Of a DNA stretch of 52,471 nucleotides, positions 23,723-32,708 are shown one piece after another (position 1 is the stretch's first letter; every line of letters begins with the position of its first letter). Where the stretch lies: the NCBI GenBank assembly GCA_022574775.1, contig JACZRI010000005.1, forward strand, positions 1-52,471. Reading direction: 5' to 3'. The position numbers and the translations under genes are program-made. A model generated the notes under the pieces. It had not been told where the DNA came from. It saw nothing but the letters and a program-made list of their open reading frames with translations, and ran no database searches. Source of the DNA: Patescibacteria group bacterium. GTDB taxonomy: Bacteria > Patescibacteriota > Minisyncoccia > Minisyncoccales > RBG-13-36-15.

Positions 23723-24877
23723 ATGATTATTCTTGCTATTGAAACTTCTTGTGACGAAACAGCCATTGCTTTGGTTAAGTTCCAGAATTCGCGCTCTAAA
23801 ATTTTATCTAATATTATTTTCTCCCAGGTGGAAATCCATAAAAAATGGGGAGGAGTAGTGCCAAACTTGGCAAAAAGAGAACACCAGCGCAACCTTGTTC
23901 CGGTGCTGAAAAAAGCTTTATTGGAAGCAAGATTGCTAAAGTCAAAGATAAAAAATCAACAACCAAAAATACAAACCAAGAATAAAAAGTTAAAAGAAAT
24001 TCTTGAGAGAGAAAAAACCCTTTATCAAAAATTAAAGTTTTTTTTAGCCGACTATCAAAAGCCAAAAATCGAACTCGTTGCCGTAACAGTTGGGTTGGGA
24101 TTAGAACCCGCCTTATGGGTGGGGGTAAATTTTGCCAAAGCACTTTCTTATTTCTGGCGTTTCCCCATAATACCGGTGAACCATATTGAAGCGCATATTT
24201 TTGCTCATTTTATTAATAAAAAATTTCAAATCCAAGATAAAACTATCTTTCCTGCCCTTTCTCTATCGGTTTCTGGTGGCCATACTCAGCTTACGCTCAT
24301 TAAAGATTACGGAAAATATAAATTATTAGGAGAGACACGTGATGATACAGCAGGAGAATGCTTTGATAAGGTAGCTCGGATGTTAGGTTTAGGATATCCC
24401 GGAGGGCCCATAATTGAAAAATTAGCAACAAAAGGCAACCCCCGATTTTTTCATTTTCCAAGACCAATGATGTATACGAAAGATTACGATTTCAGTTTTT
24501 CAGGTCTCAAGACAGCTGTTTTATATTTTTTAAAGAAACAGAATAGAAATAGAATAAAAAAGCACAAAAATGATATTTGTGCCAGTTTTCAACAAGCAGT
24601 GATTGATGTTTTAATTGGCAAGACCATTAAGGCGGCAAAACAATTTAAAGTAAAGACAGTAACTCTTGGCGGGGGAGTGATGGCTAATAAAGAATTGAGA
24701 AAACAATTAAAAGAGAGTATTCGAAAAGAAATGCCAAATACGAAATATCAGGTACCAGATGTTGGATTATGTATTGACAATGCTGCAATGGTTGCCATGG
24801 CTGCCTATTTCCGCTCATTAAAAAAAGAAAGCAAAAACTGGAAAGAAATAACAACCAACGCTAATCTTAAGCTTTAA
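23723..24877 (+). CDS. tsaD: tRNA threonylcarbamoyladenosine transferase TsaD
   Basis: Transfers the threonylcarbamoyl group to A37 of ANN-decoding tRNAs (Kae1/Qri7/YgjD family). ASKHA signatures are LAIETSCDETAIAL at the N-terminus, the metal-binding VNHIEAHIFAH, SVSGGHTQLTL, and VTLGGGVMANKELR. The 384 residues exceed the usual 340. The surplus is a Lys/Gln-rich stretch around residues 75-105, probably from an A-rich simple repeat like those in spacers. Its partner tsaC is directly upstream; tsaB and tsaE are not in the window. Confidence 0.94.
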   Translation: MIILAIETSCDETAIALVKFQNSRSKILSNIIFSQVEIHKKWGGVVPNLAKREHQRNLVPVLKKALLEARLLKSKIKNQQPKIQTKNKKLKEILEREKTLYQKLKFFLADYQKPKIELVAVTVGLGLEPALWVGVNFAKALSYFWRFPIIPVNHIEAHIFAHFINKKFQIQDKTIFPALSLSVSGGHTQLTLIKDYGKYKLLGETRDDTAGECFDKVARMLGLGYPGGPIIEKLATKGNPRFFHFPRPMMYTKDYDFSFSGLKTAVLYFLKKQNRNRIKKHKNDICASFQQAVIDVLIGKTIKAAKQFKVKTVTLGGGVMANKELRKQLKESIRKEMPNTKYQVPDVGLCIDNAAMVAMAAYFRSLKKESKNWKEITTNANLKL

Positions 24878-24879
24878 AT

Positions 24880-26082
24880 ATGCCAATCCACTATTCTCCA
24901 GTATATTTTTTACATTATCTCTTAAAAAGAGAAGCTACTCAGTTTTTTACAAGCATTGCCATTCGTTACTTAGCTCTTGGAATGATTTTGATATTTGAGC
25001 CGATTTATCTTTATCTCTATTTTGGAAAATCTCTCTCTTTCACCCTTTTATTTTTTGGAACAATTCATGGCTTGTATGGGATTTTAGCTGTTTATGGAGG
25101 AAAAATAATGGCAAAAATAGGATTAAAACATAACATGCTTTTTAGTAACTTTTTTTTCTTTGGATATTACATTTGCCTGCTTTTTCTTTACCAATCATTT
25201 GTATTAGTGCCTTTTGCTATAATTTTGAAAGCCTTTGGAATGACTCTTTTTTGGCCAGCCTTTCATACTGATTTCGCTCGCTTTTCGGAAAAAGATCATC
25301 GCGGAATGGAGGTTGGAAAAATGAATATAGCAATTTTAGCTCCAGTTATTATTAGTCCGATTATTGGAGGATGGGTTTTAACTGTTTTCAATTATCCAGT
25401 TTTATTTACTTTAGTTATGTTGGTTCTTTTAGCCTCGGCGATTCCCCTATTTCTTTCCAAAGAAATTCACGAAATTTATACTGATTCTTACGAAAAAGCC
25501 TGGAGCAGAATTTTCAAAAAAGAAGACAGAAATACTTCCTTGGCTTTTGCCTTCAATGGTATGGAAGTGGCGATAAATTTTTATTTGTGGCCTTTATTTA
25601 TGACTATTTTAGCTATTCAATATTCAGTAATGGGTTGGATTACTTCTCTTTCTTTGATGTTTTCAGCTATTTTTATTTTATATATGGGGAAAATTACCGA
25701 TACGGTCAATCGGTCCAGACTTTTAAATATTGGCTCTTTTTTAACGTCTGTTGCCTGGATAATAAAATTTTTTGTGGTAACTCCTTTCAGTGTTTTTCTT
25801 TCTCATACTCTTTATAGAATTTGTAGAAGTGCGGCTGGTATTCCTTTTCAGACTATTTTTTACGAAAAAGCAGCTCTAAAAGGAGCAGAAGCTGATGAAT
25901 TTATCATTTATCGCGAGATAATTTTAAACATCTCCAGATTCTTTTTATTCTTATTTCTGGCAGGTTTGTTCTTTTTCATTCCAAAAGTAAATTTAGCCTT
26001 TATTTTAGCAGCAATATTTTCCTTAGGTTTTATGCTGTTGGAAAACCCGCCTAAATTTAGATCAAGGTTAAAAATAAGATAA
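24880..26082 (+). CDS. Major facilitator superfamily transporter
   Basis: A 400-residue polytopic membrane protein with about 10-12 hydrophobic helices. The loop after the second helix has the family-typical GKIMAKIGLKHNML-like charged segment, and an ARFSEKDHRGMEVGK segment with basic charges lies in the middle. The substrate is unknown. It is 2 nt after tsaD and 4 nt before glyA, so it is inside an operon of core genes. Confidence 0.75.
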   Translation: MPIHYSPVYFLHYLLKREATQFFTSIAIRYLALGMILIFEPIYLYLYFGKSLSFTLLFFGTIHGLYGILAVYGGKIMAKIGLKHNMLFSNFFFFGYYICLLFLYQSFVLVPFAIILKAFGMTLFWPAFHTDFARFSEKDHRGMEVGKMNIAILAPVIISPIIGGWVLTVFNYPVLFTLVMLVLLASAIPLFLSKEIHEIYTDSYEKAWSRIFKKEDRNTSLAFAFNGMEVAINFYLWPLFMTILAIQYSVMGWITSLSLMFSAIFILYMGKITDTVNRSRLLNIGSFLTSVAWIIKFFVVTPFSVFLSHTLYRICRSAAGIPFQTIFYEKAALKGAEADEFIIYREIILNISRFFLFLFLAGLFFFIPKVNLAFILAAIFSLGFMLLENPPKFRSRLKIR

Positions 26083-26086
26083 AAAT

Positions 26087-27322
26087 ATGGATGTAAATAT
26101 AATTAAGAAAATAGATCCCAAAATTACAAATCTTATTGAAAAAGAGAGAAAGCGCAATGAGGAGACTTTAAATTTGATAGCTTCTGAAAATTATCCTTCA
26201 AAAGCCGTTAGAGAAGCATTGAGTTCAATTTTTGTTGTGAAATATTCAGAGGGCAGGCCATATAAAAGATATTATGGAGGCACGGAAAATATCGATAAAT
26301 TAGAAACATTGGTTGAGGAAAGAACAAGAACACTTTTTCGTCTAAATAAGGATTGGGCTGTCAACGTGCAGCCCTATTCTGGTTCTCCTGCAAATTATGC
26401 AGTATTAAGAGGTCTTTTAAGGCCAGGCGATAAAATTATGAGCTTGGCTTTGCCTCATGGCGGGCATTTAAGCCAGGGAGCCAAAGTTTCTCTTTCCGGC
26501 AAGGACTTTAAAGTCGTCAATTATCTTTTAAATAAAAAAGGATTTTTGGAATACGATGCAATTGAAGAATTAGCCAAAAAAGAAAAGCCGAAATTGATTA
26601 TTGCGGGTTATAGCGCTTACCCAAGAAAAGTAAATTTTAAGAGATTTGCCCAAATCTCTAATAAAGTAGGAGCATATTGTATGGCTGATATCGCGCATAT
26701 CGCAGGTTTAATTATAGGCGGTGTTCATCCCAGTCCTTTTCCTTGGGTAGATGTGGTAACAATGACTACTCATAAAACTTTGAGAGGGCCGAGGGGAGCT
26801 ATAATTATTTGCAAAGAGAAGTTAAAGAAAAAAATTTTTTCAAAAGTTTTCCCGGGAATTCAAGGAGGACCTCATAATCATACAATTTGCGCTCTCGGGG
26901 TAGCTTTAAAGGAAGATCAAAGCATTAAATTTAAAAAATACACGGCTCAGGTTGTAAAAAATGCGAGGGCTTTGGCAGAAGCATTAATAAAATATGATTT
27001 TAATTTAATTTCAGGAGGGACAGACAATCATTTAGTTTTAATTGATATAACGAATAAAGGAGTTTCCGGGAAAGAGGCGCAGGAATTTTTAGAAAAAGCC
27101 GGAATAATAGTAAACAAAAATGCTATTCCCTATGATGAAAGATCTCCTTTTGATCCTTCAGGCATTAGAATAGGCACTCCAGCTTTAACCACGAGAGGAA
27201 TGAAAGAAAAAGAAATGAGGAAAATTGCTTTTTGGATGAATCAAGTAATTTCTAACCCAAAATCCTCTTTAAGGATTGAAAGGGAAGTTAAAAAACTTTG
27301 TAAGAAATTTCCCTTGCCATGA
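26087..27322 (+). CDS. glyA: Serine hydroxymethyltransferase
   Basis: PLP enzyme that converts serine and tetrahydrofolate to glycine and methylene-THF. It is 411 residues, normal length. The N-terminal NLIASENYPSKAV, the YSEGRPYKRYYGG segment, and the PLP-lysine motif TTHKTLRGPRG are intact. It overlaps folD by 4 nt (ATGA), so one-carbon supply and interconversion are coupled. Confidence 0.97.
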   Translation: MDVNIIKKIDPKITNLIEKERKRNEETLNLIASENYPSKAVREALSSIFVVKYSEGRPYKRYYGGTENIDKLETLVEERTRTLFRLNKDWAVNVQPYSGSPANYAVLRGLLRPGDKIMSLALPHGGHLSQGAKVSLSGKDFKVVNYLLNKKGFLEYDAIEELAKKEKPKLIIAGYSAYPRKVNFKRFAQISNKVGAYCMADIAHIAGLIIGGVHPSPFPWVDVVTMTTHKTLRGPRGAIIICKEKLKKKIFSKVFPGIQGGPHNHTICALGVALKEDQSIKFKKYTAQVVKNARALAEALIKYDFNLISGGTDNHLVLIDITNKGVSGKEAQEFLEKAGIIVNKNAIPYDERSPFDPSGIRIGTPALTTRGMKEKEMRKIAFWMNQVISNPKSSLRIEREVKKLCKKFPLP

Positions 27323-28140
27323 GAATACTCAATGGCAGAAAATTAGCAGAGAAAATTCTTGAAAGAGTAAGAAAAGAGATCAAAAAATCTCATTTAAAAT
27401 TGAGATTGACAATTATTCAAGTAGGGGAAAATCCGGTTTCAGGAGTTTTTATTAAACAAAAGAAAAAGGCCTGTGAAAAAACCGGAATTGATTTCAGATT
27501 ATATAAATTTGAACAAAAAATTGCTCAAAAAAAACTTAAAACAGAGGTTGAGAAGATTATTAAAAATCCAAAAAATTCTGGAGTAATAATCCAGCTGCCA
27601 TTGCCAAAAAACAGAGATACTGACGAGATTTTAAATTTGATTCCTTTAAAAAAAGATATTGATGTTTTGGCAATTGAGAGTTTGGGGAAATTTTATCAGG
27701 GAACATCGCTAATTTTACCTCCTGTCGTAGGGGCTGTTTCTCATCTTTTGAAAGATTATAAAATAAAAATAAGAGGAAAAGGCGTGGTCTTAATTGGAGC
27801 TGGAAGATTAGTCGGCCAACCTTTAGCTTCGTGGATTTTAAGAGAAAAAGGGACTTTAGTAGTAGTTAATGAGTTCACTAGAGACATTCCCTCTTTTACC
27901 AAAAAAGCTGATATTTTAATTTCCGGAGTAGGAAAGCCGAATTTAATTCAAGGGAAAATGGTACAAAAAGGGGTAATAGTTATTGATTGCGGATCTGTCT
28001 ATCATCAAGGAAAGTTTGCTGGAGATGTTGATTTTCAAAGTGTTTCCAAAAAAGCAGGTTATATTACTCCGGTTCCAGGAGGAATAGGTCCTTTGACCGT
28101 AGCCTGTTTAATTGAAAATTTAATCAGACTAAATTCCTAA
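27319..28140 (+). CDS. folD: Divergent FolD
   Basis: Methylenetetrahydrofolate dehydrogenase/cyclohydrolase family. The catalytic Lys is present in FIKQKKKAC, and QLPLP and the TPVPGGIGPLTVA C-terminus are conserved. Several usual active-site residues differ: the Tyr before the catalytic Lys (YVxxK in E. coli) is Phe, the KDVDGFHP motif reads KDIDVLAI, PCTP reads PPVV, and the NADP loop is GAGRLVGQP. Dehydrogenase or cyclohydrolase specificity may therefore differ, which is inference. Length (273 residues) is near normal. It overlaps glyA. Confidence 0.85.
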   Translation: MRILNGRKLAEKILERVRKEIKKSHLKLRLTIIQVGENPVSGVFIKQKKKACEKTGIDFRLYKFEQKIAQKKLKTEVEKIIKNPKNSGVIIQLPLPKNRDTDEILNLIPLKKDIDVLAIESLGKFYQGTSLILPPVVGAVSHLLKDYKIKIRGKGVVLIGAGRLVGQPLASWILREKGTLVVVNEFTRDIPSFTKKADILISGVGKPNLIQGKMVQKGVIVIDCGSVYHQGKFAGDVDFQSVSKKAGYITPVPGGIGPLTVACLIENLIRLNS

Positions 28141-28149
28141 TCCAAGGAT

Positions 28150-28674
28150 ATGGATCTATTTATTTTTCAACAAATTAATCAATTTGTTTTCAAATGGCTT
28201 TGGCTGGATACTTTTGCTATTTTTTTCGCAAAATATTTTGGATATATTTTAGTCATTTTACTAGTTTTATTTTTATTTAAAAATTTTAAAAAATACTGGC
28301 AGATGGTGGTTTCGGCTCTTTTAGCTGCTATTTTAGCCAGATTGGTAATTGTAGAAATTATCCGTTATTTCTTGCCAAGAGCTCGGCCGTTTGTTGAGAA
28401 TTCAATCAATGTATTAATCAACCATTCGCAAGAATCCGCTTTTCCTTCAGGACACGCTTCTTTCTTTTTTGCTATTGCCACAATTGTCTATTTTTACAAC
28501 AAAAAAGCCGGCATTTTCTTTTTTTTAGCCAGTTTTTTAATTGGTTTAGCCAGAGTCTTTTCTGGAATTCATTGGCCATCAGATATTTTGATTGGGGCTT
28601 TGGTTGGAATTCTTTCTGCCCATCTTTTGATAAGGATTTTAAAAAAATTTGCTTTTTTAAATAACTTTTTATAA
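28150..28674 (+). CDS. PAP2 family membrane phosphatase
   Basis: A 174-residue integral membrane phosphatase with three PAP2 motifs: RYFLPRARPF (KxxxxxxRP type), FPSGHAS and ARVFSGIHWPSD. About five helices are seen. Members act on undecaprenyl diphosphate or phosphatidic acid; recycling of the wall-lipid carrier is the likely but unproven role. It lies 9 nt after folD. Confidence 0.85.
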   Translation: MDLFIFQQINQFVFKWLWLDTFAIFFAKYFGYILVILLVLFLFKNFKKYWQMVVSALLAAILARLVIVEIIRYFLPRARPFVENSINVLINHSQESAFPSGHASFFFAIATIVYFYNKKAGIFFFLASFLIGLARVFSGIHWPSDILIGALVGILSAHLLIRILKKFAFLNNFL

Positions 28675-28685
28675 AATAAGATAAC

Positions 28686-29516
28686 ATGTTTGATTTTGAT
28701 TTCCAAACAATTTTGCAATCTATTCTTCAATGGTTTCTGAACCCTGGCCTGAGAATTTTCGCAATTATTATCGGCGGCATTATTGTATATAAAATTTTTA
28801 AAAAATTCAGCCTGCATTTAATAGGAGTTATAACCAAAAAAACTTACGCTGATCAAGATGAAGAGGCTTTAGAGAAAAGAACTAAAACTCTGGCTCAAAT
28901 TTTTTTGATGGCCGGAAAAATAATGATTATGTCGATAGTTGCTCTAATGATTCTTCCAGAATTCGGAATCAATATTGGAGCGCTTTTAGCTGGATTAGGA
29001 GTTTTAGGATTGGCGATCGGCTTTGGTTCTCAAAGTTTGGTCAAAGATATAGTTTCCGGCCTCTTTATTTTAATAGAAGACCAATATCGAGTGGGAGACT
29101 GGGTTAATATTGACGGCACCGAGGGAAAAGTGGAAGATATTAATCTCAGGCGAACCATTCTTCGGGGGTTGAACGGCGTTCAATATTTTATTATCCACAG
29201 TACTATCAAGAAAGTTTCTAATTTGAGTAAAGGATTTTCCCGAGTAGATATGAATATTGCTTTGGGTTATGAAGTTAATCTTGATCGGGCAATAGAAATT
29301 ATAAATAAAACCGGCAAGGCATTAGCCCAAGATACTCAATTTCGCGCCATTATTACCAAACCTCCGGAAGTTTTAGGAATAGAAAATATTGAAGGGGATA
29401 AGGTATCGTTAAGAATTCTAGGTGATACAAAACCTGGAAAACATTGGGAAGTTGCCAGAGAACTGAGAAAAAGAATCAAAGAAACATTAACTAAAGAAGA
29501 AATAACAATGAAGTAA
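28686..29516 (+). CDS. MscS family mechanosensitive channel
   Basis: A 276-residue small-conductance mechanosensitive channel. An N-terminal helix is followed by two more, then the pore-lining TM3 and the beta-domain signature GLAIGFGSQSLVKDIVSGLFIL, and the family segment VGDWVNIDGTEGKVEDINLRRT. It releases solutes on hypo-osmotic shock. It starts 11 nt after the PAP2 gene. Confidence 0.9.
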   Translation: MFDFDFQTILQSILQWFLNPGLRIFAIIIGGIIVYKIFKKFSLHLIGVITKKTYADQDEEALEKRTKTLAQIFLMAGKIMIMSIVALMILPEFGINIGALLAGLGVLGLAIGFGSQSLVKDIVSGLFILIEDQYRVGDWVNIDGTEGKVEDINLRRTILRGLNGVQYFIIHSTIKKVSNLSKGFSRVDMNIALGYEVNLDRAIEIINKTGKALAQDTQFRAIITKPPEVLGIENIEGDKVSLRILGDTKPGKHWEVARELRKRIKETLTKEEITMK

Positions 29517-29543
29517 AAATAATATCGGAGTAATTTTAACAAG

Positions 29544-29568
29544 AAAGCCCTTTTCGGGCTTTTTTATT
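29544..29568. terminator. Bidirectional terminator
   Basis: AAAGCCC-TTTTC-GGGCTTT. T-runs flank both sides, so it can end both the mscS-type gene (+) and the tRNA-Leu (-). Confidence 0.85.
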
Positions 29569-29571
29569 TAG

Positions 29572-29655
29572 TGCCGCGGGAGGGACTCGAACCCACACGA
29601 CCTCTCGGTCATACGATTTTGAGTCGTACGCGTAAACCAATTCCGCCACCGCGGC
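29572..29655 (-). tRNA. tRNA-Leu (CAA)
   Basis: Minus strand, 84 nt, class II tRNA. Acceptor GCCGCGG pairs with CCGCGGC. The anticodon stem-loop is TACGA-CTCAAAA-TCGTA, giving anticodon CAA, which reads UUG. A variable arm GACCGAGAGGTC and T-loop TTCGAGT are present; the T-stem has one T-T mismatch. The 3' CCA is not encoded. Confidence 0.93.
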
Positions 29656-29680
29656 TCATTCTAACTTATCAAATTTTCAC

Positions 29681-31783
29681 TCATTTTTCAACTTTAAAAC
29701 CGCACTCTTTATTAGAACATTTAATCTGCTTTCTCGGAGTTTCAACTAAAAGTGAGTTACATTGAGAGCATTTTTCTCCGGTAGGTCTATTCCATAAAGC
29801 AAAATCGCATTTTGGGTACGTGTTGCAGGCATAAAAAATTTTTTTCTTTCTGGTTCTTTTTTCAATAATCTCGCCATTTTCGCATTTTGGACATTTAATT
29901 CCCAAGGTTATTTTTTCAAGAGCTTCTGTGTATCTGCATTCTGGAAATTTGGAACAGGCATAAAACCTTCCAAATCTTCCTAATTTAATTATCAGAGGAG
30001 AACCGCATTCAGGACAAATTTTTTCTGTTTTTTCTTCTGCGATTTCTTTTTTTGAAACCTCTTCGTATTTTTTCTGGAGGTTTTCTTCAAAAGGGCCGTA
30101 AAATTCTTTTAAAACCTTTACCCATTGCTCCTTTCCCTGGGCTATTTTATCTAAATTATCTTCCATTCCTGCTGTAAATTTAATATCAACAATTTTTGGA
30201 AAATGATTTACCAAAAGATCGTTAACCACGGTTCCTATTTCGGTAGGTCGGAATTTTTTCTGGTCGTCTTTCTCAATATAATTTCTTTCTTGAATTACTG
30301 ATAGGGTTGGGGCGTATGTTGAGGGCCTGCCAATTCCATTCTCTTCCAGAGTTTTAATAAGAGTAGCTTCAGTGTATCTTGGAGGTGGCTGGGTGAAATG
30401 TTGAGAATTAACGAGCTTTATAAGTTCTAAGGTTTCTTTTTCCTTTAATTGCGGTAGTTTTTTCTCTTCAAATTTAATTGGGTAGATTTTTAAAAAACCA
30501 TCAAATTTTAAAATAGATCCATTTGCCTGAAAGATATAATTTTTATCTCCTGCTTTTTGTTTTTTACCTTTAGTTTCAATCTCAACTTTTGTTGAGTCAA
30601 AACTGGCTTGCGCCATTTGGCAGGCAGTAAACCTTCGCCAGATAATGTCATAGAGTTTCAATTGGTTTTGGTCTAATTTTTCCTTGCCCTTCATAGCTTT
30701 CTTGTCCGCAGAAGCTTTAGCGGAGGCGGAAGCGAAGGAGGATGGAACTCGATTCGGATACGCAGGCCTGATAGCCTCATGAGCTTCTTGTACTCTGCCT
30801 TTTGCTTTGTATTTTCTCAAAAAACCTGCCCAGTATTTTTTACCATAATTTTGAGTAATAAATTTTTTCGCAGCAAAAAGAGAAAAATCGGAAAGATTAA
30901 AAGAATCGGTCCTGTGGTACGTTGTCAGTCCCTTTTCATAGAGCTGCTGGGCAATTCTCATCGTAAATTTAACTGGAAACCTAAACCTTTTCCAAGCTTC
31001 CTGCTGCAATGTACTGGTAATGAAAGGAGGCAGGGGATTTCTATTTACTTCTTTTTTTTCAATATTTACTATTTTATATTCAGCGTTTTCTAAGTCTTTT
31101 ACGATTTTCTCTGCTTCTTTTTTTGTTTTGATTCCCAGTTTCGGAATTACTTTTCCATCCTTCTTGGCCAATAGCGCCTCAAACTTATCATCCTTTAGTT
31201 TTTGTAGTAAGGCTGCGATAGTCCAGTATTCTTGTGGAACAAAATTTTCAATTTCTCTTTCTCTTTCTACAACCAACCTTACTGTTACAGATTGCACTCT
31301 TCCTGCAGATAGTCCTCTTGCTACTTTTTTCCAAAGAAAAGGAGATAGTTTATAGCCTACAATCCGATCTAAAATTCTTCTTGCCTGCTGGGCATTGACT
31401 AGTTTCATATCAATTTTTCTTGGATTTTTTAACGCTTCTTCGATTGCCTGTTTCGTAATTTCATGGAACACAATCCTTGAGGCGTCTTTTAGTCCTAAAG
31501 CTTTCATTAAATGCCAGGCAATGGCTTCTCCTTCTCTGTCTTCATCAGTTGCCAGAATGGTTGATTCTGTATTCTGCACTGATTTTTTTAAAGATGTAAT
31601 TGTTTTTCTCGCTTTCGTGGGGATAACGTACTTTGGCTCAAAATCCTTTTCAATATCAACGCCAAATTCACCTTTTGGCAGATCTCGAATATGGCCGTAG
31701 GAAGACAAAACTAGGAATTTTTTTCCTAAAAATTGCTGAAGTGTATTTGCTTTAGTTGGGCTTTCTACTATTACTAAGTCCAT
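29681..31783 (-). CDS. topA: DNA topoisomerase I
   Basis: Type IA topoisomerase that relaxes negative supercoils. The Toprim domain starts LVIVESPTKANTL, the active-site Tyr lies in TTYHRTDSF, and three C-terminal zinc-ribbon modules are visible as CPECGSPL, CPKCENGE and CSQCNSLL with paired Cys downstream. Near residues 343-361 (SFASASAKASADKK) a repeat-coded insert interrupts the domain. I chose ATG 31783; an upstream TTG at 31792 is less likely. Confidence 0.95.
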   Translation of the reverse strand: MDLVIVESPTKANTLQQFLGKKFLVLSSYGHIRDLPKGEFGVDIEKDFEPKYVIPTKARKTITSLKKSVQNTESTILATDEDREGEAIAWHLMKALGLKDASRIVFHEITKQAIEEALKNPRKIDMKLVNAQQARRILDRIVGYKLSPFLWKKVARGLSAGRVQSVTVRLVVEREREIENFVPQEYWTIAALLQKLKDDKFEALLAKKDGKVIPKLGIKTKKEAEKIVKDLENAEYKIVNIEKKEVNRNPLPPFITSTLQQEAWKRFRFPVKFTMRIAQQLYEKGLTTYHRTDSFNLSDFSLFAAKKFITQNYGKKYWAGFLRKYKAKGRVQEAHEAIRPAYPNRVPSSFASASAKASADKKAMKGKEKLDQNQLKLYDIIWRRFTACQMAQASFDSTKVEIETKGKKQKAGDKNYIFQANGSILKFDGFLKIYPIKFEEKKLPQLKEKETLELIKLVNSQHFTQPPPRYTEATLIKTLEENGIGRPSTYAPTLSVIQERNYIEKDDQKKFRPTEIGTVVNDLLVNHFPKIVDIKFTAGMEDNLDKIAQGKEQWVKVLKEFYGPFEENLQKKYEEVSKKEIAEEKTEKICPECGSPLIIKLGRFGRFYACSKFPECRYTEALEKITLGIKCPKCENGEIIEKRTRKKKIFYACNTYPKCDFALWNRPTGEKCSQCNSLLVETPRKQIKCSNKECGFKVEK
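30701..30754. repeat. In-frame repeat insert in topA
   Basis: TCCGC-AGAAGCTTTA-GCGGA and adjoining GCGGAAGCGAAGGAGGA form a GC-rich palindromic block. In the minus-strand gene it encodes a low-complexity Ala/Ser/Lys run absent from TopA proteins generally. Confidence 0.6.
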
Positions 31784-31799
31784 AAATTTCAATACTTTA

Positions 31800-32663
31800 C
31801 TATTTTTTAAGAGAGTAAATTCCTCCCCCTAAATTTCTTATTTTTCCTTTGATTTCTAAAATAGCTAAGAAGGAATTTACGGTAGCAGGAGCCAGCCCTG
31901 TTTTTTTGATAATTTTATCAATGTTTAAAGCTTCCTCCATCAACATTATTAATATCAATTCTTCTTCTTTTGTATCTCCTTTCAGTTCCTTTTTTTTCCC
32001 CATTCTTGGGAGATTTAATTCTTTCAAAATGTCTTCCGCGCTTACTACTAATTTTACCCCTTTTTTGATTAAAATATGAGGGCCCCGAGAATTTGGAGAA
32101 TAAATGGAACCTGGGACAGTAAAGACTCTCCTTTTTTGTTTGAAAGCATCATTGGCCGTAATTAAAGCTCCTGACTTTTCTTTAGCTTCAACTACAAGAA
32201 CTCCGAGGGATAGTCCAGAAATTATTCTGTTTCTCCGAGGAAAATTTTGTTTCAATCCTGGAGTTCCTGGAGGATATTCTGAAATTAAACATCCCCCTGA
32301 TTCAATAATTTGTTTGGCTAATTTTACGTTTGATTGAGGATAGATGCTTTTTTCGTCAATACCAGTTCCTAAAACCGCGATAGTCCTTCCGCCATTTTCA
32401 ATAGTTGCCTGATGCGAGAAAGTATCAATGCCAGGCGCTAATCCCGACACAATAGTTAAACCAGCTTCAGCCAAATCTCCTGCAATTTCAAAAGCTACTT
32501 GTTTTCCATAGGGCGAGAATCTCCTTGTCCCAACCACCCCAAAACAGATATCATCAGGATTAAGTTCACCCTTAATATAGAGTGTTTTTGGAGGATCATA
32601 AATTTTTTTTAATAGTTTAGGATATTCTTTATCTTTTATATTCAGAGTTCTTATATCTTCCAT
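31800..32663 (-). CDS. dprA: DNA processing protein DprA
   Basis: A 287-residue DprA/Smf protein that binds incoming single-stranded DNA and loads RecA during natural transformation. The Rossmann-like core carries GTRRFSPYGKQ, SGLAPGIDTFSHQ and GTGIDEKSIYPQ; a C-terminal winged-helix segment follows. It pairs functionally with comEC in this window. Start at ATG 32663 with a TGC-TACACT box 7 nt upstream (leaderless). Confidence 0.92.
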   Translation of the reverse strand: MEDIRTLNIKDKEYPKLLKKIYDPPKTLYIKGELNPDDICFGVVGTRRFSPYGKQVAFEIAGDLAEAGLTIVSGLAPGIDTFSHQATIENGGRTIAVLGTGIDEKSIYPQSNVKLAKQIIESGGCLISEYPPGTPGLKQNFPRRNRIISGLSLGVLVVEAKEKSGALITANDAFKQKRRVFTVPGSIYSPNSRGPHILIKKGVKLVVSAEDILKELNLPRMGKKKELKGDTKEEELILIMLMEEALNIDKIIKKTGLAPATVNSFLAILEIKGKIRNLGGGIYSLKK

Positions 32664-32670
32664 TAAAGAG

Positions 32671-32679
32671 AGTGTAGCA
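32671..32679 (-). promoter_or_regulatory. Extended -10 box of dprA, leaderless
   Basis: TGC plus TACACT on the minus strand, 7 nt before the ATG at 32663. Confidence 0.45.
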
Positions 32680-32708
32680 CTAAATTTAAAATTTATAAAT
32701 TTTGCAAC

